From: Chaetoderma sp. LZ-2023a
Taxonomy: Eukaryota > Mollusca > Caudofoveata > Chaetodermatida > Chaetodermatidae
Direction: 5' to 3'
Assembly (NCBI GenBank): GCA_034401795.1
Contig: CM067372.1
Span: 13,216,940-13,280,939 of the forward strand
DNA: 64,000 nt
The notes beneath the pieces are model-generated. The model was given only the letters and a program-made list of their open reading frames with translations, was not told the origin of the DNA and made no database searches. Made by a program: the position numbers and the translations under genes. Positions 10,330 through 19,802 of the stretch are shown in pieces; the stretch's first letter is position 1, and each line of letters begins with the position of its first letter.

Positions 10330-10698
10330 GTAATGGAGCATTGAAATGTATGACATGAAACAAAGAAAGCCACATATAAAGCCAGGATCTTAACTGGCAC
10401 TCTACGTTTACAGACATCTTATGGCAATCCCAACCAGTATTCACATGGCCCAACGTGCCTGCTGTGTATGGATGCAACGGAAACCAGAACACACTTCCTG
10501 CCTCAGTGCCCATTGCTTGATGAGGCCCGTGCCACTCACTACAGAAGGTTTTGCCAAATCCTATCTGACCTTGGTGTTAATGATCCTACTCCAGACTTTA
10601 TGGTTCAAGTTTTTGAGCAAAAAGCTAGAGACTGGACATACTTCACATATTGTTTGAGACTGGGACTGCTGAAGACTCGTGGTCCCCTGTCTATCTAG
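10330..10698 (+). pseudogene. LINE fragment F, zinc-knuckle tail
   Basis: The same kind of ORF2 tail as at the start of the window: KARILTGTLRLQTS, then CLLCMDATETRTHFLPQC (CxxC...H....C), PLLDEARATHYR, ending at 10698. It is wedged between LINE E and LINE B and shares no frame with either. It belongs to an I/Nimb/Jockey-type LINE, not to CR1. Confidence 0.6.
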
Positions 10699-10773
10699 AT
10701 AGACAACAACACTTAGTCGCTTGTTCGACGTGGGTCTTGAAGAGGTGGGATCTACATTATCAAGAAGAAGTAG

Positions 10774-11440
10774 ATGCGCCATGACACCACTGCAGAGACA
10801 GGAGCTGCAAAATCTCTGCCAAGAAAGGGACGAAAAGAACAAACTACTACAGGAGGAGGGAGTGATAGATTACCTTTGGACCATCAGGTCGCACCGCCTG
10901 GCAAAGTCCACGAGGAGAGGAGGGGACAAGAGAGACTAACAACTTTGGGGCGTAAGCCTATAAATATTGTACATAAAATTAGCACTTCTGATTTTTATGG
11001 CCTAAAGTGTATGTATTCGAATCTTGACACCTTCCACAACAAGTGGGAGGAGCTACTTATTTACGTTGAAGAAAACTCGCCTGATATTATAGGATTTACC
11101 GAGTTGAAGCACAAAAAAGCATCTCACTGATTAACACATACAGAATGTGAGCTTCCAGGGTATGACAGCTGGCTTACTATAAACTCTCAAGGTCGTGGCA
11201 CCGCTATTTATACGAAATGCTACTTAAAAGCTTCCGAGCGATCATTTCCCTCGGCCAATGACTACCAAAACTCTTTTTGGTGTAGCATTAAACTAAGCAG
11301 CAGTAACAAACTACTAATCGGATGTATTTACCGGTTCCCTAATAGCAACCAAGACAATACCAACCTACTAGAAAACTATATAATGGAAGCCTCAGCATCA
11401 CCCAACTCACATATTATTTTCATTTACTATCCGTTGTAGT
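10774..11440 (+). pseudogene. LINE B ORF1 end and endonuclease N-terminal half
   Basis: About 10780-10935 reads as the ORF1 C-terminus (LQRQELQNLCQERDEKNKL). A different frame then gives the endonuclease: LKCMYSNLDTFHNKWEEL, DIIGFTELKHKK, a TGA at 11128, then in frame RGTAIYTKCYLKAS, FWCSIKL and LLIGCIYRFPNSN. The frame fails near 11440. The GDFN and SDH blocks expected next are absent: the sequence jumps to the linker (FKWDNGDY), so roughly the last third of the endonuclease has been deleted. Confidence 0.65.
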
Positions 11441-11449
11441 TACACTGAT

Positions 11450-12630
11450 GACCCTAAACCCGGAAGTGTATTTAAATGGGATAATGGTGACTATGCATTC
11501 AATTCATACATATCGCAGCTGGATTGACAGGCTGAGCTTCATGGCAAAAGCATTAATGAAAGCTGGGACCGTCTAACTAACAAAATTGCAGCAGGTGAAG
11601 AAAAGTTCATCCAAAAGCGTCTCCAGTGCACAAACAGACCGCAAAACGAGCTTGGATGAATGCCAAAGCCCTATCCAAAGTCAAAGAGAAGAATCGGGCA
11701 TGGAGGGCATTTCATAAGAGCCGCGACAGAAATGACTATACACACTACTGTAAGTTAAGGAACCAGGCTCGTCATGCTACATGGCCGCAATGAAGGAGTT
11801 CGAAAAAAGCATAGCGAAAGAAACCAAACTCAACCCTAAAGCCTTCCATAAATATATTAAAAGCAAGCTGAAGACAATAGTTGGTATCTCTGATCTAGAC
11901 CATGGTGGAGGAACTGCAACATCTGACAGTGATAAGGCTGTAGTGCTCAATGACTTCTTCGTTAGTGTTTTCACCAAAGAATACGACATGAATATACAAT
12001 GTAGCCAACACCCAGTGCAATCACCAGTGTGTGAATTAACTCTGACAGTAGGCAATGTTCGAGACAAACTATGTAAACTCAACACAAATAAATCTGCAGG
12101 ACCAGACAATATACACCCAATGGTACTAAAAGAACTTAGTGACACACTATCATTGCCACTCTATATCATTTTTACAAAGAGCCTAGAAGGCAATGTACCC
12201 GATATCTGGCGGCAAAGCAATGTAATGCCTATTTTCAAAAAGGGTAGCAAGAGATCAGCCAGTAACTATAGGCCTATCAGTCTAACTTCAATTTGTTGTA
12301 GTGTTAGAGTCCTTAGTCAGAGATAGCATAGTCAATAACATGACCCTCAACAACCTGTTCGCAGACCAGCAGCATGGATTTAGGGCACGACGCAGCTATT
12401 GACAGTAATAGAAATGTGGACAGAACTCCTGGGCAAGCAGTTTTGCATAGATGCAATCTATTTTTGATTTTCAAAAAGCTTTCGACACTTTGCCACATTT
12501 AAGAATCCTCACCAAGCTACGGAGCTATGGAATTGGAGGCCAGGTCTCTACCTGGATCCTAGCATTCTTATCGTCCAGACACCAGACAATCTGCGTAAAT
12601 GGATCATATGCACTAAAGTCTTCCGGGAAA
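11450..12630 (+). pseudogene. LINE B linker and RT fingers/palm, catalytic loop deleted
   Basis: The linker (DWQAELHGKSINESWDRL, then KNRAWRAFHKSRDRNDY) leads into the RT: FHKYIKSKLKT, NKSAGPDNIHPMVLKEL, DIWRQSNVMPIFKKGSK, SNYRPISLTSI, a damaged stretch 12300-12440, then AIYFDFQKAFDTLPH (motif A). After GSYALKSSGK at about 12628 the sequence jumps to EDYHILQKDIDNLQLWSERW. The PQGSVLGP block and the FADD loop are therefore missing through an internal deletion, and the element cannot encode an active RT. Confidence 0.7.
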
Positions 12631-13388
12631 TTGCATCAGTAGAGGACTACCATATCCTACAAAAAGATATTGACAATCTTCAACTCTGGTCAGAACGATG
12701 GCTACTGAAATTCCATCCCCAGAAATGCACAGTAATGAGGATTGGTACGGACCACCCTGATTATACATATGTAATGACTGAATCTGGAGGCAAAGTGACT
12801 CAACTGGAAGTGACGACGTGCGAAAACGATCTTGGGATCCATTTTGATGACAAGTTAACCTTCCAACAACATGTTGAGATGACGGTTAACAAGGCCAACC
12901 AGGTAATTGGGCTAATTAGGTGGTCATTCCATTATCTAGATGGAGAAATGTTGCGTCTACTGTTTGAATATCGGGTGAGGCTGCTACTGGACTATGCTAA
13001 TACAATAAGGAGCCCGCGCTTCAAGACCGACATATCCAAGATAGAAAAAGTCCAGAGGAGGGCAACCAAACTACTACCGGGACTGTTCGATATGGCATGT
13101 GAAGAAAGACTCAAGCAACTAAAGCTTCCAACTCTTGGCTACCAAAGAATTCGAGATGACATGGTTGAGACCTACAAATTCCTCAACAACAACAAATACA
13201 CTATAGAGCTACATGGATTGGTTCTGGAAACGTCGACCACAACACGTGGACACAACTACAAGCTTAGGAAGCACCACTCAAATAAATCACTGCATGCGCA
13301 CACCTTCAGCAACAGAACTATCAGCAACTGGAACTCTCTTGCTAAGGATGTGGTGGTGGCACCCTCCCTTAGCTGCTTCAAGTACTGA
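12631..13388 (+). pseudogene. LINE B ORF2 thumb and C-terminal domain
   Basis: An open frame (217 codons from 12735) with ENDLGIHFDDKLTF, NKANQVIGLIRWSF, VQRRATKLLPGL, LKLPTLGYQRIRDDMVETYKFL, and NRTISNWNSLAKDVVVAPSL. This is the CR1 ORF2 tail, with one more in-frame M at 12735 that has no special meaning. It ends at 13388, after which the M2 hairpin array starts. Confidence 0.75.
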
Positions 13389-13550
13389 CTATATAAACAC
13401 TGGTCCCAATATTTCTATACAGTCGACCTCCCTCAAGTTCTCAGAAGTCAGTACCAACCAGAATGCGATTCAGAGAAACTTAGTACTATTTAATACCTTC
13501 AAGGGAACATTATTCCAGGCACACTGCCTAACTTCCCATGCAAGTATATC

Positions 13551-14398
13551 GACAAGGTGGGCCAGTCCTACCCATCATTAAAGAATACACCAAACTGAAA
13601 ATCGTAACTGTCTCAGTACCCCATGTAAATTGACAAGGTGGGTAGGTCCTACCAATTACGAATTGTATTAATGAGGCGGGTCCACCCCACCAGCTAAAAC
13701 TGTTATGCTGTTCCTGGTCCACGTTCTATTACTAGTCCACAGCCAACCTATAATGTAATACTCTCATCTGCAACAAGCTGGGTCAGGTGGGCTTGTCCTA
13801 CCAGCCCCACATGCACATAAACAACTACTGTAATAATGTAAACGTACTGCTACGGTTGGTATGCCCTACCATTTAAGTAAGCTAATTATGCGAGTCAGAC
13901 TTACCAGCCCCAACAGGTTGCTAGGTGAGTTCTTGCTGTATTTAAGTCCTATGTTTTAGTACCAAGTACCAGCCAACATATTGTATATATCTCCACACAT
14001 ATTAATCTGGAAGAATACACTGAACTGTAATCGTAACTGTCATAGTCCCCAAGTAAATTGACAAGGAGGATTGGTCCTACCAATTACGAAATGTATTGAT
14101 AATACATATTGTATATATCTCCACACATATTAATCCAGGACAGGTGGGCGTGTCCTACCATCCTTATGAGGCTACATGTGCACTGATAAGGTGGGTCTGT
14201 CCTATCATTCAATCGAACTTGCAAGGAGGCTCAGACTTTCCACCCACACGATTAAATATATGTATATATTGTACATTTGAATAATTATGCTTATTGTAAG
14301 TGGCTGAGCCAGGTGGGATTGCCCTACCATCCCTTCAAGCCACATCATGAAGAGCCAGACGTTCCTGCACTTCGATAAGGTGGGTCTGTCCTACCAGA
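13551..14398 (+). repeat. M2 hairpin array in the LINE B 3' region
   Basis: About twelve copies of a short motif with consensus near AAGGTGGGTNNGTCCTACCA. Clear copies begin near 13551, 13632, 13782, 13854, 14060, 14139, 14185, 14309 and 14373; weaker ones lie near 13673, 13891 and 14221. GGTGGG pairs with CCTACC (one G-T wobble) around a five-base loop whose middle three bases vary. Part of the array is also a direct duplication of about 430 bp (13570-13680 resembles 14000-14110). Spacing between motifs is irregular, about 40-150 bp, with AT-rich sequence between. Confidence 0.7.
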
Positions 14399-14799
14399 TC
14401 AAGGATGTATATTTGTATATTGTAAATTGTACATATACCACAGCAACCCTATAATACAAACAGTAAAAAAAGAAATTCAACCATTATCCAAAATAAATTA
14501 GATAGGAAATTTTGCGCATGCATGAAAGTAGGAGGACGTGAAAATCTTTCTCCCTGTAAAAATATTTTTAATGTATATTAAACTTAATTAGCTACTATAA
14601 ATGCGTCTGGACCTGGGAAAAACTTCTCAAGAGCCAAAATACAGCAGTATTTGCCGGGGAAGTGGACATTGACTATTCAACACAACCACGAAAATAGAAC
14701 CGTATGTTATCAGTACGGCGGGTTTTGGCGGTAACCTAAATATATGTTTTCAGGCACATCAACCACTTCTCCAGCGAGCAAGTCTGTATTATTAAACTA
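14399..14799. other. LINE B 3' flank, no gene
   Basis: AT-rich sequence without a supportable coding frame, running up to the start of LINE C. Confidence 0.4.
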
Positions 14800-14844
14800 C
14801 ATTACTATTGTTGCCACTGCCAATATCCTTTTGCCTCAACTGAC

Positions 14845-15720
14845 ATGTCTACTATGGTAGGCACTAGAAAAGATTCTCCAAGCTCAGGCATGGCCATAGG
14901 GGGTAACCATGGTAACCATAGCGATGATAGGAGCCAGTCCATCAGTGAGTGCCCATGTGGACTATGTTCGATAGAGGTTAGGAAAAACGGCGTAGTCCTG
15001 CAGTGCGACAAGTGTGACGTATGGTACCACACAAAATGACAGGATATTACAAATACTGATTATAAAGTACTGCAAAAGAAAAACCTTGGACTAATTTGGA
15101 ACTGCACACTCTGCAGATGTGGTGCATCAAATACAAGCAAGAAGGAGGACAGGTTAACTAAGTTAGAAGCAAAAATAGACCAGATCCTATCAATAATGGA
15201 GCAGCAGATCACTATCAAAGATGATCAAATAAAGCACATAGAAGATAAGATAGAAAAAACGGATGAAGACAAAGTCAGAGAAAGCTTTGACGAATTAGTT
15301 GACCGCCAGAACAGGAAAAGGAATACAATAATTATAAATATAGAGGAAAGTAAACAGGAAACTGACACGGAGAGGAAATTTGATGACAAGATTAAAATAG
15401 ATCAGACACTAATGGAAATGGTGGAGACATTGAATCAGTTCATAGACTAGGGAAGAAACAAAAAGACAGCGTCAGACCACCGCCAATAAAAGTCGTACTG
15501 AAATCGGAATCAACCAGAGACAAACTATTGCATACAGCTGCTAAATACAATAATAGAAAGGATGGGGGAAACTAGATTTACATAAATCGGTACAGGACAC
15601 CACAAGAACAGAAAAAACATGCCACACTAAGGCAAGAGCTAGCGGACAGAAGGGACGCAAACCCAAATGATATATTTGTTATAAGGAATAGTAAAATAGT
15701 CAAACTGGACCCCAAGAAGG
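14845..15720 (+). pseudogene. LINE C ORF1: PHD finger, coiled coil, RRM-like domain
   Basis: From ATG 14845 the protein has a PHD finger (CPCGLC, LQCDKCDVWYH, a TGA at 15037-15039 in the middle, then WNCTLC), a coiled coil (about 15150-15290: LTKLEAKIDQILSIMEQQ) and an RRM-like strand RKRNTIIINIEE. A frameshift near 15440 moves the rest (RPPPIKVVLKSESTRDKLL, then TPQEQKKHATLRQELADRR) to other frames, down to a run of ten G at about 15720-15729. Layout matches ORF1 of LINE A. Confidence 0.7.
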
Positions 15721-15769
15721 GGGGGGGGCAAGACATTGCTGTATTACAAATCTCAGAAAACCATGTACA

Positions 15770-16500
15770 TAGAACTAAATTGCAGTGTACACCTACCTGT
15801 AAACACACAAACAGCGACAGCCTGAGCAACAAAATGGAAGAACTAAAAATATTTGTAAATAACTTAAACCCAGCAATAATCTACATTACAGAAGTACTGC
15901 CGAAACACTCACAGTCTAAAATACAACCCAGTGAGCTGCAATTAGAGCACTATGATCTGTTCATGAATGAGAAGCCAGAACGGGGAGTAATCATTTACAC
16001 ACATACGTCCTTAAATGCATATGCCTGTGAATCCATGAATGACACAGACTTTAAAGAATCTATCTGGTGCTCTTGGTCAAACAGAAATAATGAAAAAGTA
16101 ATAGTCGGATGTGTATACAGGAGCCCAGACTCTGATAGCAATAACAATGATAATTGAAAGCCCTTGCTTGACAGAGTTGAAAAGGAGAAAGGAGAGCACA
16201 CAATAATAGCTGGGGACTTTAATTACCCCAATGTAGATTGGACAACAGGAACAACCTCTGACCCGCACAGTGAACAATTCCTGAGCACCTTGCAAGACAA
16301 CGTCCTACAGCAAATGGTCTGTGGCCCAATCCGCAACAGGGAAACTCAAACACCAAATATTTTGGACCTTGCACTAACCAGTAATACAGATATAGTTCCA
16401 TACATCATACGTGGAGCACCTCTAGGCAAGAGCGATCACGACACTTTAATAAATCATCTACACCCAGAAATCCTCAAGAACAGCACACACCAAGAACCTT
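15770..16500 (+). pseudogene. LINE C ORF2 endonuclease
   Basis: APE-type endonuclease in one frame: NSDSLSNKMEELKIF, YITEVLPKHS, RGVIIYTHTSLNAY, ESIWCSW, VIVGCVYRSPDSD, a TGA at 16155-16157, then TIIAGDFNYPNVDW, NILDLALTSNTD and PLGKSDHDTL. All catalytic blocks including GDFN and SDH are kept, so apart from the stop this is the best preserved endonuclease in the window. Confidence 0.8.
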
Positions 16501-17145
16501 ATAAACTTCTTCTAAACAAAGGAGATTATAGGAACCTTAGAAAAGAACTCAATGATACAGACTGGGATGAAATGAATGTCCTTAGCACAGTGGAAGCAGG
16601 TAAATTTCTCTACCAGAAATTGTAAGAAGCTATACTGCACAATATTCCTAAATCGAGGCCGGGTAGGGAGCCTAAGAAAAAGAGACAAATCTGGGCAAAC
16701 CAAGGTGTTCATGATTTGATAAAGGAAAAGTGCAAGGCCTACAAGAAATTTAAAAACTAAAAAAAGTGCAGCGACTACAGAAAGTACCAACAAGCAAGAA
16801 ATCTGACTAGATCAAAGATTAGGTATACAAAAGCAGAATTTGAGAGAAAGATAGCCACGGAATGTAGCACAAACCCTTACATCTGAAAGAGAGCGCTGGA
16901 AGCTTAATATGTCCAGATAGTGGGATTACTGCCAAGACTAATACAGAAAAAGCACAAGTACTAAATAACATTTTTTTGCCAGCGTCTTTACGGAAAAAAA
17001 CCTTGACAAAATCCCGGAACTGCATGATAGAAACGATGGAGCCTTCCTAGCTGACATACTAATTACGCCACTTACAGTTGAGAATAAGCTCAAACAACTA
17101 AACCCAAATAAAAGTACAGGACCAGATGATATTCCACCTAGGATT
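16501..17145 (+). pseudogene. LINE C linker region
   Basis: Carries NKGDYRNLRKELNDTDWDEM, then a TAA near 16623 and a stretch with several frameshifts (KKKRQIWANQGVHDLIKEKCKAYKKFKN and NLTRSKIRYTKAEFE). It ends in NPNKSTGPDDIPPRIL at the start of the RT. This is the usual CR1 linker between endonuclease and RT. Confidence 0.6.
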
Positions 17146-18560
17146 TTGAAGGAGGCAGCCAAAGAACTCAGCATACCAGTGAGTATACATTTTAACAAAT
17201 CTTTAGAAAGTGTGATTCCGGACTTATGGAAAACAGCCAATGTAACTTGTATTTTTAAGAAAGAAACAAAACAGGATCCTATTAACTACAGGCCTGTTAG
17301 CTTGACCTGCATTTTATGCAAGGTATTAGAATCGTTTGTGCGTGAAGCTATTATGGATCACTTAGAAAAGACTGATCTATTATCTAGGTGTCAGTACCGA
17401 TACAGAACTAAAAGATCATGTAAGACCCAGCTGTTGGAATACCTGGAAGTAGTAATCCAATTATTGGATGCCAACGAACCAGTAGATGTGATCTACGTCG
17501 ATTTTAAAGAGGCATTCGACACAGTTCCACATGAAAGGCTTCTCACTAAACTACACTCTTACGGTATCTGCAAGACCATGAACAACTGGATCCGGCGCTT
17601 CCAAATTAACTGAAAGCAGAGAGTGCAGGTTGATACTGCAATGTCTGAATACAAAGATGTAACTAGTGGAGTGCCACAAGGCAGCGTTTTAGGTCCGGCA
17701 TTATTTGTACTATTCATTAATGATTTACCTGACTGTATTGAATGCATCTGTAAAATATTTGCTGATGATACTAAAATAATTGGGAACCCAGCAACAACTG
17801 ACATACAGAAGAACATTGACTCAACTTGCAAATGGTCATGAGATTGGCAACTCAGGTTCAATTCAACCACGATTCATATACTCCATCTTGGGAAAAACAA
17901 CCCTGAACTGCAATAAGTCATGACAGACACTGACAGCCACCCGCCTACATCAAGGACAATATGCGAGAAGGATCTTGGGGTCTATATTGACGAGAAATTA
18001 AACTTCGATAAACATATCAACACCATTGTAAACAAAGCCAACAGCATACTGAGCATCATAAAGAGAACATTTAGTCACATGGACACAGCTACTTTCCTGT
18101 TACTGTACAAAACATTAGTCAGACGCATCCTGGAGTATTGCAACTCGGTCTGGTCACCACAGCTTGTAAGACAATCAAAGACAATAATAGAAAGTGTCCA
18201 AAGACGAGCTAGCAGATTACCTACAGCATGAAAGAGCTTCAGCTACGAAGACAGACTCTGGGAGCTCAACTTGTATTCTCTAAACTATCGACGGACTCGA
18301 GATTTAATTGAAGTCTAAAAACTCACGCATAATATGTACAATGTCGATCCAGATAATCTCTTTGGGAAACCTACAAGCAGCATAATACGGACCACAACTA
18401 CAAAATAAGAATAGATCACTGCAACATAAGTACATGCAAATTTTTCTTTACGCAGCGAGTGTCATCATCGTGGGATGCTCTACCATCACACATAGTAGAA
18501 GCAAAGAACATGGACGAGTTTAAGTATAAACTGGACACACATCTTAAAGACCGTACATTC
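17146..18560 (+). pseudogene. LINE C reverse transcriptase and C-terminal domain
   Basis: RT blocks in one frame: NVTCIFKKETK, NYRPVSLTCI, VIYVDFKEAFDTVPH (motif A), SGVPQGSVLGPALF, KIFADDTKIIG (catalytic Asp pair intact), EKDLGVYIDEKLNFDKH, YKTLVRRILEYCNSVW and SVQRRASRLP. Stops interrupt without changing frame at 17611, 17839, about 17912, 18229 and about 18316. The tail (YEDRLWELNLYSLNYRRTRDLIEV) then decays by 18560. Confidence 0.8.
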
Positions 18561-18699
18561 ACCTTTGACTAACTTGTACAGAACTAATTATACTTCATAT
18601 GATTGGCCGTGTTACATACACCAGCATACCGGCAAAGACAACAGTTATTTCAAAATGCATCGTGGTAGAAATTCAACTATATTTATCGATAACCATACT

Positions 18700-18811
18700 T
18701 GACAGTCTTGGTGGGTCAGTCCTCCTGGTAGGCGTCACACCGCAGCTGACCTAAGGGCTGACTATGTGTCTTGGTTGTAGGTGGCACACCGCAGCTAACG
18801 ACCATGACACA
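18700..18811 (+). repeat. M1 pair in LINE C 3' UTR (first unit)
   Basis: Two M1 copies (18728-18750 and 18777-18799). The second is flanked by TGTGTCTTGGTT and GACCATGACACA, complementary at 10 of 12 positions plus a wobble. The first is flanked by GTCAG...CTGAC. A GGTGGGTCAGTCCTCC stretch just upstream resembles M2. In this variant the loop itself contains GTGG-CACA-CCGC, able to pair. Confidence 0.75.
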
Positions 18812-19049
18812 TCACATTGCCTGTTAAAAACCTTGTGAACATTACAAACCGTGTACAAAAAAATGTGTAAAACTGGAGGAGTCTGGGTTTAGGGCTGTAA
18901 TCGCACCCCCCCCCCCACCTCCATCATCCCCCCTCACCCCCATTGTAATTTGACAGAGCAGTGATATGGTTTGTGTGTGGAACCACACCAACCTAAATTG
19001 CATTAAAATGACGTACCATTTATATCCTATATACAGTACGATTGTTGCA

Positions 19050-19300
19050 TAGAAAAAATATACTTCTAATGATTGGACGTGTTATCTGCGCCAACCTATC
19101 GTTCAAGTAATGCAGTCATTTTAAAAGGTATTGTGATAACAAATCCAATTATATATGTATGTTTATAGCCAGTCACACTAGACAGATTTGGTTGGTCAAT
19201 CTTCCTGGTAGGCGGGACACCGCAGCTGACCTAAGGGCTGACTAAGTGTCTTGGTTGTAGGCGGCACACCGCAGCTGACGACCTGGACCTTGTCACATAG
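19050..19300 (+). repeat. M1 pair in LINE C 3' UTR (second unit)
   Basis: A diverged direct repeat of 18570-18820 (offset about 480 bp) with two more M1 copies at 19208-19230 and 19257-19279. The shared parts are ATGATTGG.CGTGTTA, the paired motifs and the text between them (CTAAGGGCTGACTA.GTGTC). The loop of the second copy contains the perfect mini-hairpin GCGG-CACA-CCGC. Confidence 0.75.
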
Positions 19301-19458
19301 CCTGTCAAAAACTGTAAATATTTGTAAATCTTGTAGCATAGTTATATGTAACATACACATACTTTCTTTTTTCGCAACTTCTCTTTCACGCATGCAATAT
19401 GTAAAGTAGTATTAAATCTACCGGGACACAGAGAAGCCAATGGCTCATTTCCTGTGAA

Positions 19459-19459
<1 letters not shown>

Positions 19460-19493
<34 letters not shown>

Positions 19494-19494
19494 A
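19460..19494 (+). repeat. (ATG)n microsatellite, possible LINE C tail
   Basis: About eleven ATG units directly after CCTGTGAA. CR1-type LINEs end in short tandem repeats, so this may mark the LINE C 3' terminus; a chance microsatellite cannot be excluded. Confidence 0.6.
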
Positions 19495-19569
19495 CGCCAA
19501 ACATGGCCTCCAACGTGTATAAGTGTATAAGACAAGGTGCAGGCCTACTGGGAACTGACCAGATCAAAC

Positions 19570-19687
<118 letters not shown>

Positions 19688-19802
19688 GTACTTCAGTACT
19701 CAGTTGTTTCTGCCGTAACGTCCTTTCACGGTGCAAGGCATAGCAGAGGCCCCTACCCAGGCTTTCTAGATGTGGTATGAGAGGCTGAGGTAAATAGGAA
19801 AC

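Larger units (their letters stand above)
10720..14510 (+). mobile_element. CR1-like LINE B, with internal deletions
   Basis: A degenerate CR1-like LINE in which two functional cores are missing. It holds an ORF1 C-terminus (about 10780-10940), an endonuclease N-terminal half, an endonuclease-RT linker, a reverse transcriptase lacking the catalytic loop, a C-terminal domain ending at 13388, and a long 3' region carrying about twelve M2 hairpins. The ends are approximate. Confidence 0.7.
14800..19496 (+). mobile_element. CR1-like LINE C, nearly full length, dead
   Basis: PHD-finger ORF1, endonuclease, linker, RT, C-terminal domain and a long duplicated 3' UTR follow in order. An ATG trinucleotide repeat at 19460-19494 may be its 3' tail. 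Much of ORF2 keeps one reading frame interrupted by in-frame stops, although frameshifts occur in ORF1 and the linker. The RT catalytic FADD is intact. The M1 family is here in a variant form with CACACCGCAGCTGAC. Confidence 0.75.
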
